Part shown: positions 7,825 through 17,331 of the stretch, piece after piece
Layout of the letters: the number at the start of each line of letters is the position of its first letter
Position numbering within the stretch: position 1 is the first letter of the stretch
NCBI RefSeq assembly: GCF_002407245.1
Contig: NZ_CP010681.1
Coordinates: 372,001-436,000 of the forward strand
Origin: Phaeobacter piscinae
GTDB taxonomy: Bacteria; Pseudomonadota; Alphaproteobacteria; Rhodobacterales; Rhodobacteraceae
DNA length: 64,000 bases
Direction: 5' to 3'
Translations under genes and position numbers: made by a program
Notes under the pieces: model-generated
Told to the model about the DNA's origin: nothing
The model's input: only the letters and a program-made list of their open reading frames with translations
The model's database searches: none

Positions 7825-8963
7825 GCACGCTCCTTTACCAAGTTGCACGCAATCTCTACCGTTCGGGCGGCGCCGTCAAACCGGAAGCCATCCGTCGGTC
7901 GGGCAGGGGCGGAGATGACATCATCCAATGCCGCGCAAAGCATCTCCGGCGTCAAATCGGCGGCAGCCAGAGAGGTGATGCCGTCGAGTGGGGTGAGACT
8001 GGCGGCACGCAGAGATTGCTCAACTTCGTTGCCCGCATCAAAGGGAACAATCACCGCAGGCGCACCCGTCTGCAGCAAGTCCAGTGCGGTGTTGTAGCCG
8101 CACATGCTGACTGAGGCGGCAGCGCCCTGCAGCATCTGGCGAAAGTCTGGCCGCGCTGGCTCCAGAATAGCATCCGTCTCGCCATCCTTCGCTTTTAGAT
8201 GCGCGATTTCCTCCGCTGCATTATTTCCGCCTATCAGGATGCGCCATCGCAGGGCAGGTCGCAATTTGGCGGCTTTTGCAGCAACCCGATAAAGTGCAGA
8301 CCCAACGCTGCCGCCACCGGCGCTGACAAGGATCTCGCCTTTGCCAACACCCTCAGGATGCGGCACCGGCGCAGCTGGAGCAACGTATCCCGTGTAGTGA
8401 AGTTTCTCCGAGATTTCGGGTGTCACCGGCCATGAGGCCTCCAACCGGGTGGCCTGCGGGTCGGAATGCACCAGCACGCCGTCGTAATGTGTCGTCAGGA
8501 CAGTAGCGGCATCCTCCGCCTTCTTGGGTTTTGAAGGTGGTGCGAGAATGTCGCGTATTGATGCCAGAATGACCGGGGGGCTGGGCAGAGTGTTGGCCGT
8601 ATCCAAAAGTGCCAGAAACTCCCGCTTCAGGCTGCGCCGACCGAAGGGGAACAACTCGGTGATCAGGATATCGGGTTCGACATCTCGAAGTGTATCGCAG
8701 AGCTGCTCAACACGATTGTTGAGATAGGTATCGTCCGCCAGCTCGCCGGTTGGAGCCAGCAATCTGTTAAACGCCACGCCGTCAGAGCGCAGCGGCGGCA
8801 GCTGGATCAGATCAACGCCGCTGTGATCAAGGTGAGGTGCGGGTCCGCCGCCCGATACCACATAGGTCCGATGCCCGGCAGCGGCGAAGGCACGACCCAG
8901 CGTCAGGGCACGGGACAGATGTCCTGTGCCCAATAGATGCGTCACGGCAATCAGAACTTTCAT
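7821..8963 (-). CDS. MurG/COG4671-like glycosyltransferase
   Basis: A 380-residue GT-B protein. The N-terminal loop THLLGTGHLSRALTLGRAF matches the GxGHxxR motif of MurG-type and COG4671 enzymes. The C-terminal domain has ILVSAGGGSVGSALYR and SMCGYNTALDLLQTGAPAVI, the usual nucleotide-sugar region. It resembles the first gene of the cluster (11918-13129), so the operon carries two paralogues of this type. Start and stop both overlap neighbours by ATGA. Donor and acceptor cannot be told from sequence. Confidence 0.82.
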   Translation of the reverse strand: MKVLIAVTHLLGTGHLSRALTLGRAFAAAGHRTYVVSGGGPAPHLDHSGVDLIQLPPLRSDGVAFNRLLAPTGELADDTYLNNRVEQLCDTLRDVEPDILITELFPFGRRSLKREFLALLDTANTLPSPPVILASIRDILAPPSKPKKAEDAATVLTTHYDGVLVHSDPQATRLEASWPVTPEISEKLHYTGYVAPAAPVPHPEGVGKGEILVSAGGGSVGSALYRVAAKAAKLRPALRWRILIGGNNAAEEIAHLKAKDGETDAILEPARPDFRQMLQGAAASVSMCGYNTALDLLQTGAPAVIVPFDAGNEVEQSLRAASLTPLDGITSLAAADLTPEMLCAALDDVISAPARPTDGFRFDGAARTVEIACNLVKERA

Positions 8964-9550
8964 TCCGCAGCCCGTTTGCTGAGGCGCACTGGGTCGGCAA
9001 TGGGCGTGAGCGTGCCGTTGCCATCAATCTCCACTACGAACAATCGATTGCGCTTGATCTGAAACGGGGCGGAGCCGTCAAAATTCCAGCCATGAGCCCG
9101 GGCGAGGATCATCCGCATGATGCCGATATGGCAGACTGCAACGGTGTCTTCTGTCAGATGCGCAAGCCAAGGGGAGATCCGCTCCCAGACCTCCTGCGGG
9201 GTTTCCCCACCGGGCGGGCGGTAGTGCCACCCCCAATTTTCAATGTCGCGAAACCCGCTGGTTGGATCGGATTTAAGCTCCTTGCCGTGTTGCCCTTCCC
9301 AGTCGCCCCAGTTCATTTCAATCAGGACTGGGCTGGTTTTAGGCGGGCGCCCTGCGACCAGCTTCGCGGTTTCAGCCGCGCGTTTAAGGGGGCTGGACCA
9401 GAGGGACGCCCGATCCCATGGCGCGGGGAGGGACTGCGCGGAAAGTTCAGCGCGGGCAGTGTCGTCCAGCGAGATGTCACTGCGCCCCTGTATGCGGCCG
9501 GCGCGGTTCCAATCGGTGTGGCCGTGGCGCAAGAGAGCAAGCCTGATCAT
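8960..9550 (-). CDS. histidine phosphatase (phosphoglycerate-mutase-like) family protein
   Basis: The protein begins MIRLALLRHGHTDWNRAGRIQG, the RHGxT active-site loop of the histidine phosphatase superfamily; a second catalytic histidine lies in AVCHIGIMR near residue 145. Length is 196 residues from ATG 9550, which overlaps the upstream glycosyltransferase stop by ATGA; an in-frame start at 9586 would only add an unconserved stretch. Its place among glycosyltransferases suggests dephosphorylation of a sugar phosphate or glycan precursor, but cobalamin- or mutase-like roles cannot be excluded. Confidence 0.85.
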   Translation of the reverse strand: MIRLALLRHGHTDWNRAGRIQGRSDISLDDTARAELSAQSLPAPWDRASLWSSPLKRAAETAKLVAGRPPKTSPVLIEMNWGDWEGQHGKELKSDPTSGFRDIENWGWHYRPPGGETPQEVWERISPWLAHLTEDTVAVCHIGIMRMILARAHGWNFDGSAPFQIKRNRLFVVEIDGNGTLTPIADPVRLSKRAAE

Positions 9551-10665
9551 GATGGGATCTCCAGCAAGGGTGAAAGTGTTGACCACAAACGTTGTGCGGC
9601 CGCCGGTGCAAGGTGCCGGTCTGCGATCCGGCTGCGAATACGGCTCGCCTGTCGGTCACACAGGGCGGGATTATCAAGTACCTGTATCAGTGCTTGTGCA
9701 TACCCCTCGGATCCGCTGTTCGGTTGCGGTGTGAGTGCAGGGAGCTCCCACCTGGTGACAACGTCACGCAGGCCCGGGCGATCTTGTGCCAGGACCGGAA
9801 CCCCGTGGGACTGGGCCTCCAGATAAACCATCCCGAATGCCTCGTTGACGCCAGGCCAGACAAAGATGGAGGCTTGTCTATAGAACATGCCCAAGGCGTC
9901 CCGGTCCAACTCCCCCAGAAAACGCACTTTGTTGCCAAAGCGCGACATCATCTGCTCTACCTCGGATCGGGCCGGGCCGTCTCCGACGATATCCAGTCGC
10001 CATGGTCGCGACACCTGAGCCAGCGCATCGGCAAGAAGGCGATAAGACCTGAGTTTGTCACCTTCCCTCATCATACCGACACACAGCATGGCGCCGGACC
10101 GGTCACTGGGCTCCGGCAATCGGTGATCCGGCAGAAACGGCGGCAGGTGAACCAGATGCTGATCGCGATACCTGTCCCGCAACAATGTCTGGTGGTCCCG
10201 CTGTGTCAGATAGAAAATGACAGAGGCTACGTCCGCTGCGTCATGGGCGGCTTGGGCAAACTCGGACCAAGGACCCGACAGGCGCTTCTTGGCTCGCGTC
10301 GACTCCACTTGCACATAGGGGATCGCAAGTCGTCGGGCGACGGTTGGTCCGATTAGATCGGGCGCTTTGTAATAGTTGTGGTAGGTCAGCCAGAGATCCG
10401 GTCGCTCCGCTTTTGGCGCCGTTGCTATCTCGGTACAGATGCGGTCGACTTCCTGCGCCGCCTTGGCGCGCAGAATTGCCTGACGCTCTACATCGCCTGA
10501 GTTGTCGAAGATCCGCAGTTCGCTGGCCAATGTGACCACCGCGCCAGAGTCAGAAAGCAACCCCATCAGGTTTCTCGCCATTTCGCGGTCGCCGGAGGGG
10601 ATCGGATGGCGCGGCGATTTCATTGGCGCGTAAAAGGCTATAGTTCGGCCCTGGCCAAGCGTCAT
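9547..10665 (-). CDS. GT4 family glycosyltransferase
   Basis: A 372-residue GT-B glycosyltransferase. The C-terminal half reads LDIVGDGPARSEVEQMM, VRFLGELDRDALGMFYRQA and the ExxxE-type motif NEAFGMVYLEAQSHGVPVLA, typical of GT4 retaining enzymes. The N-terminus TIAFYAPMKSPRHPIPSGDR has the acceptor-side glycine-poor loop found in many bacterial GT4 members. The start overlaps the stop of the next upstream gene (ATGA). No transmembrane segment is seen. Confidence 0.87.
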   Translation of the reverse strand: MTLGQGRTIAFYAPMKSPRHPIPSGDREMARNLMGLLSDSGAVVTLASELRIFDNSGDVERQAILRAKAAQEVDRICTEIATAPKAERPDLWLTYHNYYKAPDLIGPTVARRLAIPYVQVESTRAKKRLSGPWSEFAQAAHDAADVASVIFYLTQRDHQTLLRDRYRDQHLVHLPPFLPDHRLPEPSDRSGAMLCVGMMREGDKLRSYRLLADALAQVSRPWRLDIVGDGPARSEVEQMMSRFGNKVRFLGELDRDALGMFYRQASIFVWPGVNEAFGMVYLEAQSHGVPVLAQDRPGLRDVVTRWELPALTPQPNSGSEGYAQALIQVLDNPALCDRQASRIRSRIADRHLAPAAAQRLWSTLSPLLEIPS

Positions 10666-11921
10666 GCGTTTTGCATCATGAGGGTCAGCCGTTCCGACAG
10701 GCGTGCTATACCGGGGTCCATCCCGAAATCGCTGCGCAACCGACCCAAGGCAGCCTCTGCCATGCGGGCCGCCTGCTCGGGGTTCCGACTGAGGGTCAGG
10801 ATGGCTTCAGCCAAAGCCTCCGGCGTGTCCTCGCTGAGCAGGCCATGGGTGCCGCTTTCGATGAACTCCGGGATAGCTGATACTGCCGTGGACAGGATCG
10901 GCAGACGCTGGGAGGCGGCTTCCATCAGCACATTGGGCAAGCCGTCCCGGTCACCATCACGAGCAATACGACTGGGCAGGACGAACAGATCGCAGGCGCG
11001 CATGGCGGCGATCACCTCGGGCTGATCGCAGGCGCCGCGCCAAGTGATGCGGTCCGCGACCCCGACGTCCTCGGCGATACCCTGCAACAAATCCCGCATG
11101 TCCCCACCGCCGATATGGGTCCAATGCCAATCCATACTTTTCGGCAGAAGCGCCAGCGCACCGATCAACCGGTCAAAGCCTTTCTTTTCGACCAGCCGCC
11201 CCACTGACATCAGGTGTAGTGGATCGCCCGGTGCGCGCCATCTACGCTGCGGGGGCGAGGGGAACCGTGACAGGTCAAGCCCGTGGTAGATCAGATCAAC
11301 GCGGTCACTGCGGTCTGCCATGTTTTGCAGGTGCTTCGCGCCAAATCCGGTGCAAGTCGCACCAAAGGTGGCCCCATGGCTCTTGGCCGCCAGTTTCTCC
11401 TGCAGTTCCCAATCAGGGGAGGTCCAGATGTCCTTGGCGTGGGCCGAAAAACTCCACGGCAGGCCGCGCATAATTGCCGCGTAGCGCGCGACAGAAGACG
11501 GCGTGTGCAGGAAATGGGCGTAGAGACCCAGCACCGCACCGGGCATTTCAGCAGCCAGAACACAGGCCTGACCAAAGCGGCGAATTCGGTTGCGGGTTGG
11601 ATCGCGACGCAGATCTTCGCGCCAAATCCGATAGGCCGTCTGGTAGCCAGGCATTGTTTTGGCCTGATCCCGCGCGGCCCAAACGCGATCTGGCTCCTGA
11701 TAGAGATACTCCGGCAGATAATGGACCGTCGCAGTCAGTTTTTCGTGCAGGGGGTGGCGTTTCACGTCTGTGGGATGGCGCAGAGACCAGATCTCGAACT
11801 GATGACCTGCCGCTTCCAACGCGACCAGCTCCTGCGCAATGAAGGTTTCAGAAAGACGTGGCCAGCCTTTTACAACAACGGCAAGGGGCGGGCGGGATGG
11901 CCCGGTTGATCCGGTAGTCAT
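10662..11921 (-). CDS. GT4 family glycosyltransferase
   Basis: This 419-residue protein has the pattern of colanic-acid/WcaL-like GT4 enzymes: WPRLSETFIAQELVALEAAG near the N-terminus, LMSVGRLVEKKGFDRLIGAL in the middle, and LPNVLMEAASQRLPILSTAVSAIPE with ESGTHGLL as the donor-site region. It is encoded second in the cluster and overlaps both neighbours by ATGA. It presumably adds one sugar of the cluster's product; linkage and sugar are unknown. Confidence 0.88.
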   Translation of the reverse strand: MTTGSTGPSRPPLAVVVKGWPRLSETFIAQELVALEAAGHQFEIWSLRHPTDVKRHPLHEKLTATVHYLPEYLYQEPDRVWAARDQAKTMPGYQTAYRIWREDLRRDPTRNRIRRFGQACVLAAEMPGAVLGLYAHFLHTPSSVARYAAIMRGLPWSFSAHAKDIWTSPDWELQEKLAAKSHGATFGATCTGFGAKHLQNMADRSDRVDLIYHGLDLSRFPSPPQRRWRAPGDPLHLMSVGRLVEKKGFDRLIGALALLPKSMDWHWTHIGGGDMRDLLQGIAEDVGVADRITWRGACDQPEVIAAMRACDLFVLPSRIARDGDRDGLPNVLMEAASQRLPILSTAVSAIPEFIESGTHGLLSEDTPEALAEAILTLSRNPEQAARMAEAALGRLRSDFGMDPGIARLSERLTLMMQNA

Positions 11922-13129
11922 TCGGCAGCCTTTCCGTTGGTGCCATGCAGCAGCGCATCGACACGGTCGGTCACGTAGTCCAGCCCGTCCAGCAAGCCGT
12001 CCGGGATCGCAGCGGAGGGGGGCGGCTGATCGGCAAGCGCGCGAATGGCCCGGATCATTGCCTCAGGCGTCCAACCGTCGCGGCGTTCGTCGAGCATCGC
12101 TGTCAGTCCCAGTTCTTCGGCGCGGCTTGCCCGGATCCATTGCTCAAGTCGCGGTGTGGTGCGCGGAACGATAACGGCGGGTTTGTCAAAGGAGAGCACT
12201 TCGCAGAACGTGTTGTAACCGCCCATGCAGACAACCCCTTGAGCGCCTGCAAAGAGGGTTTCGATCTCGGATTCGAAACCTACCGCGGTGACCCGACCGT
12301 CAAGCGCGGCCACGCGGGTCTCGAATTCGGTTCTGGTGTCGCCGGACAGAAACGGGCCGTAGACCAGCATCGCGCGCGGCGCCAGGTCCGGATCCCGTTC
12401 ATAGGCGGTCAGCACGAGATCCACCATCATCGCGCCGTCACCACCACCGCCGGGAGTAATCAGCACATAAGGTTGCTCGGGTGGTGTGCCCAGATCACCC
12501 AGATCGCGGCGCAGATACCCGGTCCAGTGCATGCGCGCCTGCGCCTCAGAGCTGAGCGGCAGCCCGGCTGTCGGGTCGTAAACGGAGCGGATGCCGTAGA
12601 CCCAGATCTCATCGTAAAACTGTTCGGTGGCCGCAACTGCGTCCTTGCGCGCCCATTCAGCGGCCAAGACCTCCGGTTCATCCAGCACGTCGCGCAACCC
12701 AAGGATCAGCTGTGTGTTTCCATTGGACTTCAACTCATCGAGGGTTGGCAGCAGTTCCCCGCGAAACCCTGTCGGTTCCTTGTCAACGATCAGCACATCG
12801 GGGGCGTATTGCAGCGCGGTTGAACGGATCAGCCCGGCGCGCAGAGATGTGGTCTCTTCAATCGACATACCCATCGTGCGCGACGCATAGGAACCGTCCG
12901 AGCGTTTGATCACGCCGGGCAGTCGCACATGGTCAACCCGCGAGGGAAACGCAAAGCGTCCCGCCACAGGAGAACCGGTCAAGATCAACGCTGAGGCTGT
13001 CGGATCAGCATGGGTGATCGCGCCTGCCAGTGCCCGCGACCGCCTCAGATGGCCCAGCCCGAAGGTATCGTGGCTGTAGAGCATGACACGCGCCCCGCGA
13101 AGGGCGCTGGAGGGGGCGTTGGCTGTCAT
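11918..13129 (-). CDS. MurG/COG4671-like glycosyltransferase, first gene of the glycan cluster
   Basis: A 403-residue GT-B protein with YSHDTFGLGHLRRSRALAG (GxGHxxR loop), LILGLRDVLDEPEVLAAEW, LITPGGGGDGAMM and VCMGGYNTFCEVLSFDKPAV. The last two are the C-terminal nucleotide-sugar elements. It is a paralogue of the protein at 7821-8963. I place the start at ATG 13129; a GTG at 13216 would add 29 Arg/Pro/Cys-rich residues and has only a G-run as SD, so the start is uncertain. It probably heads the operon, with its promoter in the 13130-13570 gap. Confidence 0.83.
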   Translation of the reverse strand: MTANAPSSALRGARVMLYSHDTFGLGHLRRSRALAGAITHADPTASALILTGSPVAGRFAFPSRVDHVRLPGVIKRSDGSYASRTMGMSIEETTSLRAGLIRSTALQYAPDVLIVDKEPTGFRGELLPTLDELKSNGNTQLILGLRDVLDEPEVLAAEWARKDAVAATEQFYDEIWVYGIRSVYDPTAGLPLSSEAQARMHWTGYLRRDLGDLGTPPEQPYVLITPGGGGDGAMMVDLVLTAYERDPDLAPRAMLVYGPFLSGDTRTEFETRVAALDGRVTAVGFESEIETLFAGAQGVVCMGGYNTFCEVLSFDKPAVIVPRTTPRLEQWIRASRAEELGLTAMLDERRDGWTPEAMIRAIRALADQPPPSAAIPDGLLDGLDYVTDRVDALLHGTNGKAAE

Positions 13130-13570
13130 AGCTGGGCCTGCGTCTGGAGAGAGGGAAGGGTGGTGGCGGCACCGGCATGATCTCGCAGGTTGCCGTCGCA
13201 GCGGATGATTGGACACATCTGTCCACCCCCCGCATCAGCGGCTGTGCGTGTTGGCTTGGCCAGGGTCCGCCTCAGCATAGTGTCGCCTCAGGTTGCTCAG
13301 CCTGACACGCTACGGGCCAAGGCACAGATCGTTTCTGCGTCCGGCCAAAACGTGGAAGGCGGCCTATGGCGCCCGTCGGCCCCGTCCCGTCCTTGCGTCT
13401 CACGCGGTACGCTGAATTTTCTATAACGCGCAGAGGCATAAGTTGCAATCAAGCGCTGAAGGGCTGCAATAATCCCGGCCTCTTCATCCATGTAACCGTG
13501 CAAAGACTTGATATTTTCACCGTTTTGCGGCCTTGGTGAAGAAATGGTTACAATTTCAGAGGTGGTGCGT
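13130..13570. other. divergent intergenic region between glycan cluster and MscS gene
   Basis: About 440 bases separate the two divergent start codons and must hold both promoters. I see an inverted pair TTCACC ... GGTGAA around 13517-13541 and a TTGCGG ... TACAAT pair just before the mscS start that could be a promoter. A 64-codon frame on the minus strand (13297-13491) lacks an SD and is not called as a gene. Nothing else is recognised. Confidence 0.4.
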
Positions 13571-15913
13571 ATGCGGCGACTGGTATCGCAATTTCTTATC
13601 TGCTTGATCGTGGCGCTCTCCTTTGCGGTCAGCGGTACCTCTGAAGCACTGGCGCAGGCCACGGCTTCCACCAGCGAAGATGATCTGGCTAGAGCGATCG
13701 AACAGGCGGCTGATAGCGGGGTTGGCGTGATCATCGTGGATGGGCGTGGGAAACTTGTCTCCCCCTCGGATACACCGACCGACGCCACCCCGGTTCCTGC
13801 GACAGATCAGATGGACGGCGCCTCGGCGCTGATGAAGGCACAATCCGAGGTCGAGCAATTCGGCGCTGCCTTGGAAAGTCGCCTTGAAGCGATGCCCTAT
13901 TCGATATTCGAAGTGCAGTACATTCTGCGGCAGACCAGCCCGGACGGCCGCATTATCACCTATGTGAAGGTGCTTGGCTGGAGTCTGTTCCTATTGTTTA
14001 TCGGCCGTTGGGTCTCGGTGGAGATCTACGGCAAACGGATTGCCAAGAAGCATGTGGTGGCACGGATCAAGGAGAACCCCGAGGGCTATCAGGACAAAAT
14101 GCCGTTTCTGGTATTTCGCTTTCTCATGGGCGTGGTCGGAACCATTGTGGCCATGGCCTTTGCGCTGTTGACGTCCTACCTGATCTTCGGATCGTCCGGG
14201 AATTCATCGGTGAAGTTCACCGTTACCGCCATCTACACCGCGTTCTTCCTGTCCAGATCGGTCTCGGATTTGTGGCGGATGGTGCTGTCCCCCTACCTGA
14301 GCCAATACCGCATCCCCGTTTTTTCGGATCGGGATGCAAGGCGCCTTTACGTCTGGGCCTCTGTGCTAGCGACCTACGACATCTGTTCAGTGCTTTTTGC
14401 CACCTGGGTCGGGGATTTCGGCCTGAACTACAATGTTTATGCGCTTGTCTACGGCGTGCTGGCGCTGGTGGGCACTTTGGGTAACCTTTTGATGGTGGTG
14501 ATCAACGCCCGCGCGATTTCCAATGCAATCCGCGCAGGCCGCCCGCCCGAGGCCTGCTCATGGCTGGTCCGGCTTCTGTCTGTGGTCTGGGCGCCGGTTC
14601 TGGTGATCTACATCATCTTCGGCTGGCTGGAATTGGCCTTCGATCTGGTGCTTGAGCGCGATATGTCGCTGCCTCTGATGGCTGGGAGCTACTCGGTTCT
14701 AACCTCGATCCTCGTGGTCTACGGTATCATCAACTATGTGATTGAGCGTTTCTTCAACCGGACGCGGCGGCGGGCTCCAGTTGAGAGTGCTGCCGGTAGC
14801 GACGAGGATGACGCCGTCTCTGATGGCGATGCCATTGAAATCGCGCCGCAGCAGCGGCATCCGGTTGCCACCTTCGAAGATCTCGCGCGTCGAATAGCGG
14901 GTATTTTAGCGTTCACCGTCGGTTTCTTCGCAATGGTTGCCATCTGGAATCCTGAGGCCGCTTGGATGGAGAACTCCCGACTGTCCCGGGTGAGCGACAT
15001 CATCGTGATCCTGTTTATCGGCTACATCGTCTATCACATCGCCCGGATCTGGATCGACAGCAAGATCGACGAAGAGGTCGGAGATGTGCCCGTCGGTGAG
15101 TTGGGCGACGAAGGTGGTGCCGGTGGGGCCAGCCGGCTTGCCACCTTGTTACCCCTGTTTCGGGGCGCCATTCTCGCGGTTGTCGTGGTGTCCATCACCC
15201 TGATCGTCCTGTTGGAACTGGGGATCAACGTCAGCCCGCTGTTTGCCGGTGCCGGTGTTGTTGGCCTTGCCGTTGGCTTCGGTTCACAAACGCTGGTGCG
15301 GGATATCTTCTCGGGTGCGTTTTTCTTGGTCGATGACGCCTTCCGCAAAGGCGAATACATCGATATCGGCGATGTCAAAGGCACGGTTGAACGCATCTCT
15401 GTTCGCTCGTTTCAGCTGCGGCATCACTTGGGAGCCTTGCACACCATCCCCTTTGGGGAAATCCGGGTGCTGACCAATTATTCTCGTGACTGGGTCATGA
15501 TGAAGCTGCCGCTGCGGGTGACCTATGACACCGACGTCGAAAAGGTGCGAAAGCTGATCAAGAAACTGGGACAGGAATTGCTGGATGATCCGGTGATCGG
15601 TGACACATTCATCCAGCCCCTGAAGTCGCAGGGCGTGATCGAAATGCAGGATTCCGCGATGATCATCCGGGTCAAATTCATGACCAAACCCGGTGATCAA
15701 TGGCTCGTGCGCAAGAAAGTGTTTCAGGAAATCCGCGACCTCTTTGCTCGTGAAGGGGTCAAATTTGCCCACCGTGAGGTCACCGTGCGTTTGGCGGAAG
15801 ATCAAGCAGATCAGGCGCCGAAGGATAAGCGTGATCTCGCAGTCGGCGCGGTTCAGGCCGCTATTGATGAGGATCTGATGGATGTGAACGATGGCGGGGG
15901 AGACGACCGCTAA
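13571..15913 (+). CDS. large MscS-family mechanosensitive channel
   Basis: A 780-residue inner-membrane protein. It has a signal peptide (cleavage likely after ALAQA), an N-terminal periplasmic stretch, about ten hydrophobic helices, then the MscS core: pore-helix region VSPLFAGAGVVGLAVGFGSQ, then DDAFRKGEYIDIGDVKGTVE and PFGEIRVLTNYSRDW in the beta domain. The extra membrane helices place it with the large YbiO/MscK-like members that open on hypo-osmotic shock. ATG 13571 is chosen because GAGGTGG lies five bases upstream and the signal peptide follows. It converges on the CoA transferase gene, four bases away. Confidence 0.9.
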   Translation: MRRLVSQFLICLIVALSFAVSGTSEALAQATASTSEDDLARAIEQAADSGVGVIIVDGRGKLVSPSDTPTDATPVPATDQMDGASALMKAQSEVEQFGAALESRLEAMPYSIFEVQYILRQTSPDGRIITYVKVLGWSLFLLFIGRWVSVEIYGKRIAKKHVVARIKENPEGYQDKMPFLVFRFLMGVVGTIVAMAFALLTSYLIFGSSGNSSVKFTVTAIYTAFFLSRSVSDLWRMVLSPYLSQYRIPVFSDRDARRLYVWASVLATYDICSVLFATWVGDFGLNYNVYALVYGVLALVGTLGNLLMVVINARAISNAIRAGRPPEACSWLVRLLSVVWAPVLVIYIIFGWLELAFDLVLERDMSLPLMAGSYSVLTSILVVYGIINYVIERFFNRTRRRAPVESAAGSDEDDAVSDGDAIEIAPQQRHPVATFEDLARRIAGILAFTVGFFAMVAIWNPEAAWMENSRLSRVSDIIVILFIGYIVYHIARIWIDSKIDEEVGDVPVGELGDEGGAGGASRLATLLPLFRGAILAVVVVSITLIVLLELGINVSPLFAGAGVVGLAVGFGSQTLVRDIFSGAFFLVDDAFRKGEYIDIGDVKGTVERISVRSFQLRHHLGALHTIPFGEIRVLTNYSRDWVMMKLPLRVTYDTDVEKVRKLIKKLGQELLDDPVIGDTFIQPLKSQGVIEMQDSAMIIRVKFMTKPGDQWLVRKKVFQEIRDLFAREGVKFAHREVTVRLAEDQADQAPKDKRDLAVGAVQAAIDEDLMDVNDGGGDDR

Positions 15914-15917
15914 CGTC

Positions 15918-17294
15918 TTATGCGGGCCAGACTGGTGCGGCAGTACCTGCGGCTGTTGCAGGCTGGTCCCAGCGCATCGGGGTTTCACCAACCTTCAATG
16001 GCGGCAGCAACCGGCGCCCCGGCCCCCAGCTCGTTAGCTCAATCTGGTTGGAGTAATCCGCATCTGCCGCGCCCATGAGCGGGCCAATCGGGGAGCTGTC
16101 GTCACCGTGATGCTCTGTCAGGGTCGCAAGCGCATCAGCGGTGCGGGCCAAGGACAGGCGGGCATCTCCGACGGGATCGCCCTGGCTGGCCTTGGTCAGA
16201 GCATTCAACACAGCGGCAGCCATCAGATAGCCGGTGGCGTGGTCCAACGCCTGAACGGGCAGTGGTACTGGCTTGGCGGATGTATCAGGCGTGATTTGCC
16301 CGCCCGCTATCCAATGCTGTCCGCGCTCCGCGATGCCGCTGCTCATCTGTACGAGGCTGTCAAAGCCTCTGCGTTTGGCCCATGGGCCGCTCCAGCCATA
16401 GGCATTTAGCCGCACATCAATCAGGTTCGGAGTGAGCTTTCGCAGTCTTGCATTATCGTATCCCAGCCCCTCAAGCGCGCCGGGACGAAAACCATGCACC
16501 AGCACGTCAGCCTTTGCCAGCAGGGCTTCGAATTGATCACGTCCCTGTTCGGAGCGCAGGTCCAGGGCTGACATCTGTTTACCCAGTGAAATATCCTGAA
16601 GAACACCGGGCTCATCCCATCCCGGCGGGTCGATCCGCAGCACCGTCGCACCAAACGCCGCCAGGGTTCGCGTCGCCACTGGACCTGCCAGAACACGGGT
16701 GAGGTCCAGTACCCGAAGCCCTGCCAAAGGTCGCTCCGGTGTGGCTTCGGGCCGCTCTCGCATGTGAGTAGGGCGGGCATTGCTCCATGCGATCAGCGGC
16801 TCCGATGCGACAGCCTGCCCTTGCGGATGGGTTTGCCACTCTGCGGCGCTGCGCATGGCTGCGGCAACGCCGCCTGCGGTAACAATAGCCTGTTCCAACG
16901 TATCGCCCGGCTGTTGTGCAACTGCGTCGCGAACGGCTTCCGGCTCGGGGTTGCAGCCCAGAACATTCAGCGCAGCCGCGCGATGATGGGGCAGGTTGGT
17001 GTGAAGGCGGATCCATCCATCAGCGGTGCGATAGTCACCTGCCAGAGGATCCCAGAGATTGGGCATCTCCCAGCCCTCAGGACGAAAACTGTAGCGAAAC
17101 CACAGCGCGGCACGGCGTTGATCTAGGGTGATTGGCAGCGCACCTGCGGTGAGATTTGTGGCCTTCATCAATTCTGCGAGGGCGACCCCGACCGCCGCCA
17201 GCGAGCGGTTGGCCAACTCCGAAACAGCATAGCAGCTTGGCCAGTGATCGCCGGGGATCACGCGGAACATGTCGTGGTCGGGAAGATAGCGCAT
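15918..17294 (-). CDS. CaiB/BaiF family CoA transferase with apparently permuted domain order
   Basis: A family III CoA-transferase-like protein of 458 residues. The motif RVLDLTRVLAGPVATRTLAA, normally at the N-terminus of CaiB/BaiF enzymes, begins only near residue 190; the preceding half (AGDYRTADGWIRLHTNLP, then AAEWQTHPQGQAV) resembles their usual C-terminal domain. The aspartate of VQALDHATGYL corresponds to the catalytic Asp position. The start ATG 17294 follows AGGGG. It is 37 bases after a peptide ABC permease gene, so the CoA ligand may be a metabolite imported by that system. Substrate unknown. Confidence 0.82.
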   Translation of the reverse strand: MRYLPDHDMFRVIPGDHWPSCYAVSELANRSLAAVGVALAELMKATNLTAGALPITLDQRRAALWFRYSFRPEGWEMPNLWDPLAGDYRTADGWIRLHTNLPHHRAAALNVLGCNPEPEAVRDAVAQQPGDTLEQAIVTAGGVAAAMRSAAEWQTHPQGQAVASEPLIAWSNARPTHMRERPEATPERPLAGLRVLDLTRVLAGPVATRTLAAFGATVLRIDPPGWDEPGVLQDISLGKQMSALDLRSEQGRDQFEALLAKADVLVHGFRPGALEGLGYDNARLRKLTPNLIDVRLNAYGWSGPWAKRRGFDSLVQMSSGIAERGQHWIAGGQITPDTSAKPVPLPVQALDHATGYLMAAAVLNALTKASQGDPVGDARLSLARTADALATLTEHHGDDSSPIGPLMGAADADYSNQIELTSWGPGRRLLPPLKVGETPMRWDQPATAAGTAAPVWPA

Positions 17295-17331
17295 TGCCGC
17301 CCCTTTTTGGTGGTTGTTAGACCGGCGTGGC

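Noticed and set aside
13297..13491. 64-codon minus-strand frame in the glycan cluster/mscS gap
   Set aside because: No SD, and no recognisable product; kept only as a note in the intergenic entry.
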